Part shown: positions 12,182-22,804 of the stretch, in pieces
Position numbering within the stretch: the stretch's first letter is position 1
Layout: every line of letters begins with the position of its first letter
NCBI GenBank assembly: GCA_009767595.1
Contig: VSDK01016350.1
Coordinates: 179,061-243,060 of the forward strand
Origin: Symbiodinium kawagutii
Taxonomy: Eukaryota; Sar; Dinophyceae; Suessiales; Symbiodiniaceae
DNA: 64,000 bases
Direction of reading: 5' to 3'
Position numbers and translations under genes: made by a program
Notes under the pieces: generated by a model
Databases searched by the model: none
The model's input: the letters and a program-made list of their open reading frames with translations, nothing else
Told to the model about the DNA's origin: nothing

Positions 12182-12294
12182 CCCTCTGGTAAACTAACAT
12201 AGCAATCGAAAATCCACCATAAATGTATGTTTTCCCAGGGTTTGCCTAACAGAATGGTGGATTTTCCAGCCAGCCATGTTAGTTTACCAAAGGG
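12182..12294. mobile_element. MITE with ~40 bp inverted repeats and TA target duplication
   Basis: The left arm CCCTCTGGTAAACTAACAT and the right arm ATGTTAGTTTACCAAAGGG are inverted copies. The pairing continues inward through the AATCCACC/GGTGGATT pair. A TA dinucleotide flanks both ends (12180-12181 and 12295-12296), as expected for Tc1/mariner-type elements. Confidence 0.75.
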
Positions 12295-12299
12295 TAGTG

Positions 12300-13004
12300 G
12301 GAGGGGTTGCCCCACTGCTGCACCGCCACCAGGTGACTGCTGAGCTTCACGATGCTGTCCGCGTCGCACAGCAAGGCTGCCAGCAGCCCATCAGGACAGT
12401 GCCATGGCAGTCCCAAGCTCCGTGCCCCGTGGCGATAAGCCACGAGGTCCAAGGCAGGTTGCCTTGACAAGTCAACAGCGCGGGCAGGTTGGGGTGCTGA
12501 TTGGAAAAAACATGTAATGTTGAGATATAGATCCACCATGCTCCACCTTTAAAAATTATCTAAAATGGAAAAATTGATATCACCTTCATGAAAATGCGAT
12601 TATTTTACTTCCTGGTTGGTTTGCCCGAGGGTAGGTATGGATGGCTGAATGATCATCTGTCAGTGGGGTAAAAGACAATAGATTACTGAACAAACCTGGC
12701 AGTGCCACGGCATTGTTAGCGAATGAAATCAAACTTCAGAATCTTTACCCCCAATCAATTTGGAGAAGCTCTCAGAACCAAAGCGGTTGAAAGCGAACTT
12801 GAGGTTCTTACATCGCTCTCTACCAGGTAAGATTGTCATCACTGGTCAATACTTCTACTGCCAAATCATACCAAGAGGCTTTGTTGGGATGTTTGTTCCC
12901 TCAATGTTGGCGACATGGTATCGAGCCTAGCCGTATTGCAGCCATGTCCCCAAGGAATCCAATGCGCCCTGCCAGGGCACGGTTTCATCTGCAACCGCTC
13001 TTGC
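12300..13004 (-). CDS. Two - strand exons, unknown function
   Basis: The upstream exon, 13004-12932, contains VADETVPWQGALDSLGTWLQ and ends at a TACG|GC donor in phase 1. It joins in frame to an exon starting at 12462 after CAAG, giving YGNLPWTSWLIATGHGAWDC, followed by a stop near 12338 unless a donor intervenes. The same stretch is open in a second frame (contains ALDLVAYRHGARSLGLPWHC) for ~80 residues, so the frame is not settled. GC content is well above the flanks, which supports coding. These may be upstream exons of the gene ending at 7926, but no in-frame join was demonstrated. Confidence 0.4.
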
Positions 13005-13067
13005 CTCGGGTGTTCCAGGTGTGAACCGTACATGCTTCAAATGGGTGGTTGTGTTGATGATGGAAAT

Positions 13068-13166
13068 CTGGTTGAGGGTTGAACCACCCCCATGAAAAAA
13101 TATCAGTCAACCTCAACCATTTGTTAATAACTGCTAGGGAAATTTAAAAAAAAATAAACCCCAAGC
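13068..13166. repeat. MITE-like element, family 3 (diverged)
   Basis: It shares TTGAACCACCCCCATGAAAA and a following CAGTCAACC..ACCAT core with 49685-49785 and 15351-15443. The inverted ends are weak here. Confidence 0.5.
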
Positions 13167-14285
13167 AGAAATTGTTCACTTGAACATGCATCTAAGCACT
13201 CCTTGGTGGAAGTCTCCAATCAGTTGTGAATATTTGCTGAATCTTGTGGCGTAACGAAAGGATCAAAAGTGAAACATGATCATAGTTGGAGGGACACCAC
13301 CTCAGCATCGATGTTCGCATCATTCCGGATCCATATTCATACATGGTATGGGATGGGATGTATGTATTACATGCCAATTGGTTAAGGACCGATGAAACAA
13401 CAGCTATGGTTGGTGGTGGTGGTTAACCACTACTCATATCAAGTGATACTGGGATACGGACTGAAGCAACATCGACAGCCAACAACAGTCCGCTTTATCT
13501 GATGATAACATCAAGATCATAATGATATAACGTGTATCTAATGATTGTAGGTTGCAAAGGTTGCGCGATGGTAGACTTGTGCACGTTCCCTCAAAATATG
13601 TTTAAATTGGATGGGACTCCCTGAATGAATCAGTGAGTCACCTGAAAGACTCTGCGTCAAAACCCTGACTGTCAACACACTCAAAAACAAAGATCCCTTT
13701 GTCACAAGGTGCACCCACTCTTTTGATATCTTTGCTGCTCACCCATACCAATATCATCCAATATCAGGGGAATTAATTATGTACATACATATTCAAGAGT
13801 AGAGCTGGTCTACATGCTATTGAGTCTGAACCTTGGGTAGCAATTAGAAGTGCCTCTGCCGAACTCTGCAAACACCTTCGGTGTGCATAGTTGCTGGTCA
13901 AGTGGAATCCTCTGCATCCAAGTATATATAGATATATAAGCAAGTATATGACCAAGTAGCATCGCCACTTAAATGACAATCACATGTATTTCTCTACAGC
14001 ATTTCTTTCTGCAATCTCGGCAATCCCACCTGGCTTTGCCCATGAATAGTGTACCCCGATTTGTTTTCAATATTGGTGGTTTCCTATTGGCCAAAAGTAT
14101 GCCGTTTCTTTCCGATGATTAGGGATAACGCATGGCTATACAAATCTATCATCAACCATCAACCCTCACGAACCCCTGGTCAACTACTATTGACCATCAT
14201 CAACCATAATTAACCATGGCCAATCCTTCTCAAGCATTATGAAGCATGATCTTAGCTCATCATGTTGTACCCGAATTGGCACTTC

Positions 14286-14408
14286 TATGGCTATGGGCCT
14301 GGGTGAAAACCCTGTACCCCTGGTTCCCCCATCATTAACCATTGTTTTCCCTATTGTTGCTGCTGAATCCTCCATTAGTTGGTTGGCTAATATTGACCAA
14401 TCCCCATA
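14286..14408. repeat. MITE-like element, family 2
   Basis: The core CCCCTGGTTCCCCCATCATT, the distal TTGGTTGGCTAATATTGACC and the outer TATGG/CCATA ends match the other family 2 copies. Confidence 0.75.
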
Positions 14409-14812
14409 TCATGCCATTGTCAACTCCTTATGCTGCTGGCATGGCTGCCTGTGTGACCAGGTGCACCGGTCTTCGATGCACAGCTAAACCGCAGCTTGCC
14501 AGGAAAGCTAAACATCGGATCAGGTGCGAACAAACTGTGACAGTTCATGCCGAGAAAGAAATGACACCCAGGGGTGTTGAGATTACCCATGAACAATCGT
14601 GGCCCGGGTCACGGTCTCAGAATTGTTGAAAAAATATGAGGATACAGGATACCCCCTAAACAATGAATCATGACCTATGATTATTTGTTGTCCGTGAGAG
14701 ATGATCATCACCACAAAGTATGAACCAACATTGACTCAACTATAGCTGGATGTTTAAGCAGTGCATAGTGAGTATTTGTAGCCATGAATGTCCTTGCCAA
14801 TCAGCATGTCGA

Positions 14813-14930
14813 TGTTTCTCAAAATAGAGTACCAAAAAACAGTTGGTTTATGGTTTTCAATGGTTACAAATACATACAAATAAAATATCAAGGATGTTTT
14901 TGGGGTACCGCTATGGCTTGAGAAACCGCC
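14813..14930. repeat. MITE-like element, family 1
   Basis: The left end TGTTTCTCAAAATAGAGTAC is inverted at the right as GGTACCGCTATGGCTTGAGA, with a core containing TTGGTTTATGGTTTTCAATGG. Confidence 0.7.
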
Positions 14931-15238
14931 ACATTGTTTTGGCCATTCGGTGGTCTATAATCCCTGGAAGTTACACATCCCTTGGAGCTCTTGCGCTGCG
15001 GCGAGCTACAAGTCCTGTAGCCATCGAATGCCGACGCCATGAAGTCCGTCTCGCAGTTGCGCTTTCATCACCTGCCCCTCCTGCCACGGGGGTTGGCGAA
15101 GCGGTGCTTCCTGTACCCTCTGTGAGTTTCTCACCTGGTTCAGTGGCACGACTTACTTCCAGGTTAGTTTCCCTGGTAAACATGGTTAGCAACAGCTAAC
15201 TTCCCGTAAATATGGTTAGAGGGCAAACTGGTTAGTTT

Positions 15239-15315
15239 CATGAGAAGACAGTAGCTAGTTAGCAACAGCTTTCAAGTTTAGTTTTGACTCACCAGCTACT
15301 GTCTTCTCATAAAAG
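15239..15315. repeat. Inverted repeat (long hairpin)
   Basis: ATGAGAAGACAGTAGCT is repeated in inverse as AGCTACTGTCTTCTCAT about 40 bases later. The pairing extends through GTTAGCAACAGC on the left and an imperfect GCTATTGCTAAGC on the right. It may be a MITE remnant. Confidence 0.7.
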
Positions 15316-15350
15316 CTATTGCTAAGCACTTTGCTCCACTTCAACAGTTC

Positions 15351-15443
15351 GTGGGTTTCAACCCCAATGAAAAGTATTAGACAATCAACCAACCATGTGT
15401 TAAAACTAGGAACGCATGTTTAAAACTTAAAACCACCAGCCAG
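15351..15443. repeat. MITE-like element, family 3
   Basis: It contains TTTCAACCCCAATGAAAAGT and CAATCAACCAACCATGTG, and ends AAAACCACCAGCCAG. It is related to the elements at 49685 and 13068. Confidence 0.5.
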
Positions 15444-18400
15444 TATGGTGATCTATGGCAGCTTGTACCAAATGGTTTTTGGAGCTACTAGCATCTCAGC
15501 TGCTACTCCCTAGGTACCAACCAGTCCAGCTCCCCCGAACAAAAATCAAAGCACCTCTGTGCCACAGGTCATTTCCCAGATCCCTGCACCATCCTGCATA
15601 GGCTGGAACCAGAAGGTCGAAGAACTCAACCAGCGATGTACCTCAGAGAGCAAGCTCCATTTCCAAGGACCACCATGCGGACTTTGGGCTGATCCGGGAC
15701 CCGCATCGCCCAGAAAATTTATGAGGAAAGCTTGTGTTTTGTCAGATACCATGCTAGGATTTGGGCGGATGGCTGGAGAGCTGAGAAAGTAAAGGGTACT
15801 TGGTCAGGTTGTGTCCATACCTGCGGGCCCGCAACCATGAGGATACCAGGGACAATCATTGGCAAACACTTACGTTTGAGGTTTCCGCGGCGACACCTTG
15901 TGAGTCTCTGTCACTGTTTCCAACCGTTTTGAGGAAGAAAAGGAAAGTTGGTCGCTGCCATTACCTACATCACCAGGCAATCGCCCTCTTGAGGATTCTT
16001 CTTATACACCTTTCACCAATAATAAACCTGCACCATTGAGAGTGACTTCCCGAGTCTGCGAACGTTTGACCGCATCCGACCCACCCTATGGATGGCAAAC
16101 TTCGTCGCTGTCAAGGCCAGTCACAAGTGATAGAGCTGGCTCCGTGAGCACCCCATCCAGAACAGCAAAGCCTCCAGGCTCGGTGGTTGGCAAACAAAAT
16201 CTGTGGGAAGCAAGCAGTTGTCTGTTTTAACACTATCAGTTAGATTGTTATATACTAAATAACATAATTAATATATTTAGTTAGCCATAATAGGCAGTTG
16301 TCCTGAACATATCGCCTTGTCCCACAAATCCGGCACTGGCACTGTTCCCTTCTTGACCCTTCATGGACGAGGTTAAACATCAACCACTCCTGGATGGTCC
16401 CGGTTTCGCAGTGGACGCCTTGGGGTTGGTGACATGCTAGGGCTCGCTGCTTGCTATCTTCCCTGGATTCAAAGAATATGTTTGATGCATCGACATGAGA
16501 AGTGGGGGTTCTTGAAACTTGGGATACGCCAAGGCATTGGCGACACTGACACTGGAAAGGACCGCCGCGTATGCTGGTCAGTTGTATCCCCAGGAAATTG
16601 TTTGCTACTCCCTGTTGATAGTTGTAAGCACTGGCAGGAAGTTGTCACTGACAGTGGTAGATAGCTCATGTTTCGAACGACAGCCGACTAATCTTAGAAC
16701 GAGCCAGGCTCGTCAATCACCTTCTGCACCCTGCTCAGCAGCGAAGAGCCAGGGTTACTGGCTGAGCGACCTGACTCCCTTGAGGTCGATCTTTTCGGTT
16801 GGGCTACTGTAACAACTATGTCGTCGTTAGGTCAAACCAGTTTGCAGTCAAAACAGAGTACTTCCAGTGATCTGTCTGGATCTTGATACTTTACTTCATG
16901 GGTTGGTTGTGCCTAACTGGACCCCTTGGAATGAAATCATTGGTTGACGCTGGTTGTGCCTCATCCACGTGTTGTTTGACCTTTGCAGTAGTGGAAACTC
17001 GTTCTGATGATAGCACGCCTCTATTAGACCATTTTCCATGTCTCTGGCTATACCCCGTCAACATCCGCAGGCTAGCGCGAACATCAAGGCCTTTTTGCTG
17101 AAGCGAAGTTGTTGCACCTGCGTTGCCACCAAAGCAAGCTAGACTGGACGAATAAAACCAAGACACCACGGCTAGGGTGAGATGACCACCACATATCGCA
17201 TACAAAAGCATTGGTCTCTCGACGATTCATCCGTTCATCTTCTCGGGGCGTGTATCACTCTAGAGTATACAATTCTAAGCAATCAAGTAGAAGTATAATA
17301 AATAACTAATTACTAACACATATTAGTTAGTTTGTACATCAAATAAGTATTATTTAAAGAACTTAGATTTAGTTGTAACACCAGTTATCACTAGTTATTA
17401 TTCAAATAACTAATATTACGACTTATTACTAATTACAAACAAATATTAACAACGAGTACTGTGCAACACTTAGGGCAGGGCCCCTTCGAGGCAGGCAGGT
17501 ACCAACATCCAAATGGATGAGCAGTTTTGGTACTACACGGGGGTTTCTAACCAGTGGTTCTATGGTGACAGGATTATAACTATAACTATAGCCTGGTTCA
17601 TCTTGGTTGCACAGTCTTGAAGTTCGGCATACCCCCAGCTGCTGCAGAGGCGCACCGTGTCCGTGTCTGTTCCTTTGATGGTGATTATAACCCGGCCCAA
17701 TTTCAGAAACTGTCGAGCCCTTACTGGCTGTCCCTGAACCTGCTGGTGCCCTTTGGCAACTGCCCCAGGTCTCTTGGAAACTGTCCCCTTCAACAGCTAC
17801 GCTGGAAGCCGCGCACTGCCTCGCCAGTCTGCTTCGCCAAAGAAAGCTGTGAGACTTGCAAGTTCCGGCGAAAAATCCTGGTGGCACCAGCTGAACGCAG
17901 GGATCAGTGTCAACCACCATGTCAAGAAACTGCGTACATGATCGGTACATGAGAGAATTGATCACCGAACCTGCGGACTCACGAGTTGTTTGTCACATGT
18001 CAAAGTGCTTTCTTGCCTGTGACATGGTAGAGTGGTTCATTGAGCGTATTGCTAGGGGGGTTGTGACCATCATCCGTTTGGAAAGGGATATGACTAGACC
18101 GCTATGGATCATTCTCGAGGGGATTGCAATCACCATGAACCATTGGGCGGCTGATCAACCACCAACAGTCCTTCTTATTGACCTTAATTGGCTCAGAAAA
18201 TGTGCGAGACCTCCAGTAGGCCAAACACCCACAAGTATCGAAGCATATGATGTGTAAGTTGTAATTGTCAGTAGTTGTTGATAATGGTGAACGATGATAA
18301 GTAGCGACAGGTACAACAGGGACCTGAATTTGTAGAATCGATAGTTGGATTTGCAGAGTGGGCCATAGAGAAACTGCAAATCTGCTTGATTGGCTTGTAG

Positions 18401-18574
18401 CATGGTATTTTCATCTATTTCCACACCAGATAGGGTTTTATGATATCCAAAAATTAAATACTTCAAGTGTGACTTTGCTGAGGCATGAAATTCATCTATA
18501 TACACAAATTTGGATGTTAAACAGGTGAACTTGTTCCCGAGGTTCCACGATCCACACATCAGAGTCCAACTCAC

Positions 18575-18663
18575 CTGACACCAGCCATGGTTGACCGTGG
18601 CAGTGAAAAGCAAGCTGGTCAGCTCCTATTGTGTTCATGTGTATGATGTTCTCTGTGGTGACC
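18575..18663 (-). CDS. Isolated - strand exon, unknown function
   Basis: The exon contains TTENIIHMNTIGADQLAFHC and ends at a canonical GTCAG|GTGAGTTGG donor; a plausible acceptor GGAAG|G lies at its start. No neighbouring exon could be joined and the family is not recognised. Confidence 0.35.
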
Positions 18664-20528
18664 CTTCCGCGACAAGAGGCACTGCTAGCTGCTAGCAGAG
18701 AACTATTCAGCCGAACATATACGCTTATCAAATTACAAACCATTGAAATGCACCTTGCCAACCAACAAGAATTACAGTAACATCAGTAATCAACCATGGA
18801 CCATCATTAGTTGCCATCACGAACCAAAATCAAACATTCACCAATTCGTTTCCGGGTTACCGCTCACCCCAGCTGGTCCGGCACGTGAATGGCTCGATTG
18901 AAGTAAGGCCGCACCTGGTGGGAGGTGCACAGCATTGGATTGCCAAGTTGAATGCTGATTCTCACGACTTTGCTTGCGGATAACTTCAAGAGCCCATGCA
19001 TTGGAATTCAAGATGAAAGACTATCAGAGTTTTGTTAAAAGCCAAAACCTAGGTAGACATGGATCTGCCGCGAAAAGGAAAGCATGACTCGAACAGCCCA
19101 TTCAACTCCCACTAAACTACGGATGTGAATCTGAATTTGAAGGTTGAAGAAACTGCCCACAGTTTGCAAAAACATGCAAATGAAAGAATGTAACAATGCC
19201 CATAAAGAGTGATGCTGAGAAAGAACAATACAGAGAGAATATGCGCTGGGAAAACTACTCGCAAACACTCGCAGACTACTGCAGTGATACATCCATGCAT
19301 GAACAAAACAGAAGGACCTGAACAATAGAATAGATCTCTCCTAGATCGAAACCATCGTCATCAAACGGGGGCATTGACTCAAGACATCAAAACTGCATCG
19401 AAGGCTTTGCAAAGCATACAGTCATATACAGTCATGAAAATGCATTGGTGTATACTGGCCACATCACAGCCTAAATGACAAAAATAGAATAGATACCATG
19501 ACGTCAAACTTTTGCACTAATGATCCCACACACTTAAACAATCTTACTGTTCCTGCAGGAAATTCCTGCAAGAGTTAGATAAAGAAACATGAAGTCAAAA
19601 ATGAGCTGACAAGGACACTCAACTTGACTCAAAGATGAACCACAATTATATAGAGCAAAACTCACAGACATGAACCTATCATTTTTTGACGCTTTGCTCG
19701 GCCTTGTTTCTTTGTTGCTTTGTGTTTGATCCTGGAGTCACTGTTTGCAATTGAGTCATCTTACCAGTCCATGCTTCTTTCCTATTGTTGTCTATCTATT
19801 TTGTCAAACATGTGTGAGGTTGGCGGGATCTGAACTCTACTGGGATCCCGGTATGGCTCAAATCACGACATCAAAAGCATTGAATAGAAACAAGTGCACA
19901 AAATACCGGGCATCAACTGACTACGGCGAAGCAATCAAGATTAATCATGAAAAGTCACCAAATTTTAATGAGGGACTATAAATACTACAAGTCAATGAAC
20001 AACTGCAAAAGAAGCAAGTCCCAATTGGAGTTGTGGGTTTGATAGGCAGCATGTTCTTTGTCCACCTCCCTTTGTGACTTTGCCAGGTGCCTCGAAAAAT
20101 TGCACCTGGACTTCTTCACGACTTGCTTGGCCGGCCTGAAACCTCGCGTGACTGGGTCAGCATCCTAGGGCAATCCTAGGGTATTTGGTCCAAATTCAAC
20201 CATAACAAATGGACTTATGTAGTGAAAAAGGGTCAGCAAAAATTGTGAACCAACATGGACCCCGCAAGGCAAATGGAAATTGGTTGTTAACAAAAAGATT
20301 GATACCTCTGACACTGGAAATTGTCCAGCAACGGTATTGATTTGTTCCACGCGGCCCTTTGTATCACCCAGAAATGATCTTGCGGAAACCGTTGGAATAC
20401 CAGAATTCATGGACCAACAAGGGCAAAAGTGTATCGAACTCAGAAAAAACTTTGCATCAAGGCGATCTTCACGGGGAATTGCCAAACACCGAACCTGACT
20501 CAGGACATGTGCCTCCTTCAAAGTTTCT
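18664..20528. other. No gene supported
   Basis: 18760-19700 is AT-rich with no persuasive frame. At 20290-20500 both strands are open (the + frame contains NDLAETVGIPEFMDQQGQKC; the - frame contains VSARSFLGDTKGRVEQINTV). One of these is probably an exon but I cannot choose. Confidence 0.4.
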
Positions 20529-20875
20529 CTTGATCGGTCTTGAAGTGAGAATCATCGGTGGTACCAGTATCTCTTGATATTCTGGCACAAAAAATGACTC
20601 ATCTTCCGGTCTGGTGCTTTCAATCATCAGCTGGTTGGTGCTTCTGAAAACAAACCTCCTTAAAACCACTGGTGCCCAGCGATTTCTTGGTAAAACAAAA
20701 TTTCAAATGGTGAAACAATCCAGTCAGTTCGTTGGGCATATGTCCTTTCCTGTGCCACGCCCTGAGGTTTCAGCTTTGAGAACTCATCATGCAAACTTCG
20801 AAAGGCGGCTAATGCCTGTGCAGCTGATGTAGTATTGATCATGTCTACAGTTCCCAACGTTTTCCATAGACCCAA
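20529..20875 (-). CDS. Two exon-like segments, unknown function
   Basis: On the - strand, a frame from about 20875 to 20751 contains AAQALAAFRSLHDEFSKLKP and ends at a CACAG|GA site, a donor type used elsewhere in this window. A second, about 20657-20531, contains MIESTRPEDESFFVPEYQE and ends at GAAGGAG|GC. Both have the composition of exons, and both donors are of the GA/GC class. The reading-frame join between them was not proven and no family is recognised. Confidence 0.3.
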
Positions 20876-20901
20876 TTTACAGTATCTATAATCTATACCT
20901 A

Positions 20902-21702
20902 GTCACTCCAAAGTACCACAAAAAAAAGTAACAAAGGGGAAAACCAGGTTTTCGAGATTTGTTACCTTTTTTTCCCTTTGTTACTTTTTTTGGTTTTCAG
21001 GGATTTTCAGCACAGATGATGAAGTTTCGGTGTATCAAGTCTGGGCTCAAAGAAAGCCATCGATTACATCCCAGCACTGCAGTGCTTCAGGTGCCATCCC
21101 CGCTGCAGTGCATTCAATTTGCATGATTGCAGTCATCTGGTGGTAGCCAAGCACACTAATGTTTTTTCACTTGACAAACCTCCAAAGTTTGGCTCAAAGG
21201 GGCTCAAAGACTACTCAGTTAGACGTCAAGGTCTATACTTGTGTGCAGCCATGCTGGATGTTCTCGCAACATGTGCCCCGAGTGTGAAGAAGATTGCTGA
21301 GGACCAAGGCCAGACCGATCCACACCATAGGATACTGATCCAAGCCTGTTTTTTCCCCTTTAACTTTTTTGTGGTACTTTGGAGTGACTATTAGGTGCAC
21401 ACACTATCATGGATAGCCCTACCGCTCTACCACTCAAGCACAAAGTTCTTGAGGCCATACAACCCGCTATTCTTGTAGGCCCTCAATTTCCTGCACCATC
21501 TTACTTCAGCATGTTTGGCCAGGTTTGAACTCTCTTCCACCTGTCTTCTGGGATGAGTGCAACCGCGCTCTTTTCCATCCATGTGTAGTGTCGAAGCTGC
21601 ATGTGGTCTGCGTCAACTGCGTATGCTGGAGATGCTTTGAAACCACAAATCTCGAAAACCTGGTTTTCCCCTTTACTTTTTTTTGTGGTACTTTGGAGTG
21701 AC
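20902..21702. mobile_element. Terminal-inverted-repeat element with TA target duplication
   Basis: The left end GTCACTCCAAAGTACCACAA continues as a poly-A run, AGTAACAAAGGGGAAAACC and GGTTTTCGAGATTT. It is repeated in inverse at the right (AAATCTCGAAAACCTGGTTT through TACTTTGGAGTGAC), giving ~55 bp inverted repeats flanked by TA (20900-20901 and 21703-21704). A second right end, also followed by TA, ends at 21388, so the structure could be a 487 bp element or an 801 bp composite. The left arm is itself a hairpin: AAAAAAAGTAACAAAGGG pairs with CCCTTTGTTACTTTTTTT near 20970-20990. TA target sites suggest Tc1/mariner-type mobilisation. Confidence 0.75.
21128..21345 (+). CDS. Exon-like fragment inside the inverted-repeat element, possibly transposase-derived
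   Basis: The open frame contains FSLDKPPKFGSKGLKDYSVR followed by RQGLYLCAAMLDVLATCAPS and a Lys/Asp-rich end. It lies between the left end and the first right end of the element at 20902-21388. From memory it resembles the N-terminal region of the IS1595/ISXO2-like transposase-derived proteins that are abundant in Symbiodiniaceae. However, the catalytic DDE part is not present in the element, so the identity is tentative and the fragment would be non-autonomous. Confidence 0.35.
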
Positions 21703-22053
21703 TAGGTGAGAATATATTGAATTAAGCCATGTCGTTTTGAGATGCTTACTCAGGAAAAGCCACCACCGAAGGAGGTTATCCACATCATCATGATCAACAT
21801 ATTCAAGGGTGGTATTTGCAAATCCCTGAAGGAGAACTTGAAGCTGATACTTTGGCAATAACATAATCAAATACACCAACCGTCCCGAGAGCTCAGCGCA
21901 GGAGAAGCACCAGTCAGAACCTCCGGCAACGATCGATGCAGCGCAGGAGACGCATGGACTCAAGTTTGGGCATGAGAGAGGCTATCATTTTTTTCCTCTA
22001 GGATACTTTCATGATACTTTCAATTCCTATTCGTTTGGATGGACGCGTCCCAG

Positions 22054-22308
22054 GAAACCTCTGCCAAAGCTGAGTGAACCGAGCCCTGGCAATTCTGTCA
22101 TGGATCAAGTGATGGGGGTGGAGCCGGATATGTGCCCCATGGGCATCTTAGAATATGTTAGCCCAAAGGACTTAAAAGCATTCAATGCAACCTGCTTTGC
22201 CATGGCCCACTGGACAGAGATCCATTGCTCTAAGCTGGTTCAGAACCCAATAGTGGAATCTGATCCAGAATATGCTGCTCGGTTCCGTTTGTGGGGACCG
22301 ACCTACAA
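22054..22308 (+). CDS. First recognised exon of the long 22-35 kb locus
   Basis: The exon runs from a CCCAG|G acceptor, or from the ATG at 22100, to a canonical TACAA|GTGAGT donor. It contains MGILEYVSPKDLKAFNATCF and ends FRLWGPTYK. The helix-rich sequence has no recognised domain. A short (TA)n run (22436-22456) lies in the following intron. I place it at the start of the 22-35 kb locus by strand and spacing. The join to the next segment, near 22575-22690 (contains FALAVMHQCGWHPTAD), is not proven in frame, so it could also belong to a separate small gene. Confidence 0.4.
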
Positions 22309-22435
22309 GTGAGTTCCTGTACGCTCGAATTGGGGTGAAATTTGAGCTGAAAAACTATGATCCGTGCATGGCACTATATATCTTTTCTTTCCTCTTATAT
22401 ATCTGACATGATTTTTGTGTTACTTCAGAATCATT

Positions 22436-22457
22436 TATATATATATATATATATATT
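22436..22457. repeat. (TA)n microsatellite
   Basis: An uninterrupted TATATA run of about 22 bases in an intron. Confidence 0.85.
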
Positions 22458-22804
22458 ATGCTTCCAACTCCTTTTTGAACGCAATTTGGGCTGGTCCGTG
22501 TGGTCATGACTCTTATCGGTGGGCCTTCTGTTTTCGAGGAAGTTCATCATTGGGATTCCCTCCAACCCACGCAGGTCAGAACCATGGCCTTCAAAAGAAG
22601 TTGATGGAGAGGCGCCATCCAGCCATCCCTGCATCAACTTTTGCGCTTGCAGTCATGCACCAGTGTGGCTGGCATCCAACAGCTGACTAGAAAAGCAAAC
22701 GTGTTAACCGAAACATTTGGAATTGAGACGGATCAAGCTATAGCTTACTGGTGGGAACTTTTGCAGACAGTCTGCCTTAGACCCATATCCTTTGTGCTAG
22801 CGCC

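Larger units (their letters stand above)
8767..12299. other. Mostly AT-rich non-coding DNA with MITEs and isolated exons
   Basis: The stretch is dominated by degenerate ATGGTTAATGATGG/CCATCATTAACCA motifs, especially at 9840-10000 and 10500-10860. Apart from the elements and the candidate exon listed separately, I see no gene. It may be one or more introns of a - strand gene running from about 13 kb to 7.9 kb. Confidence 0.4.
13167..18574. other. Gene-poor stretch with isolated exon-like patches
   Basis: On the - strand, frames around 13335-13198, 13900-13790, 15166-14990, 17150-16930 and 17790-17600 read like exons. On the + strand, 16510-16600 does (contains AKALATLTLERTAAYAGQLY, followed by a CAG|GA donor-like site). 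None could be joined in frame with a neighbour. The intervening DNA is AT-rich; 17250-17450 is particularly AT-rich with repeated ACTAATTA motifs. No RNA gene was seen. Confidence 0.35.

Noticed and set aside
21400-21475. tRNA-like A-box (inverse of CTTGAGTGGTAGAGCGG)
   Set aside because: No T-arm, B-box or cloverleaf follows on the - strand; at most a SINE or chance remnant.
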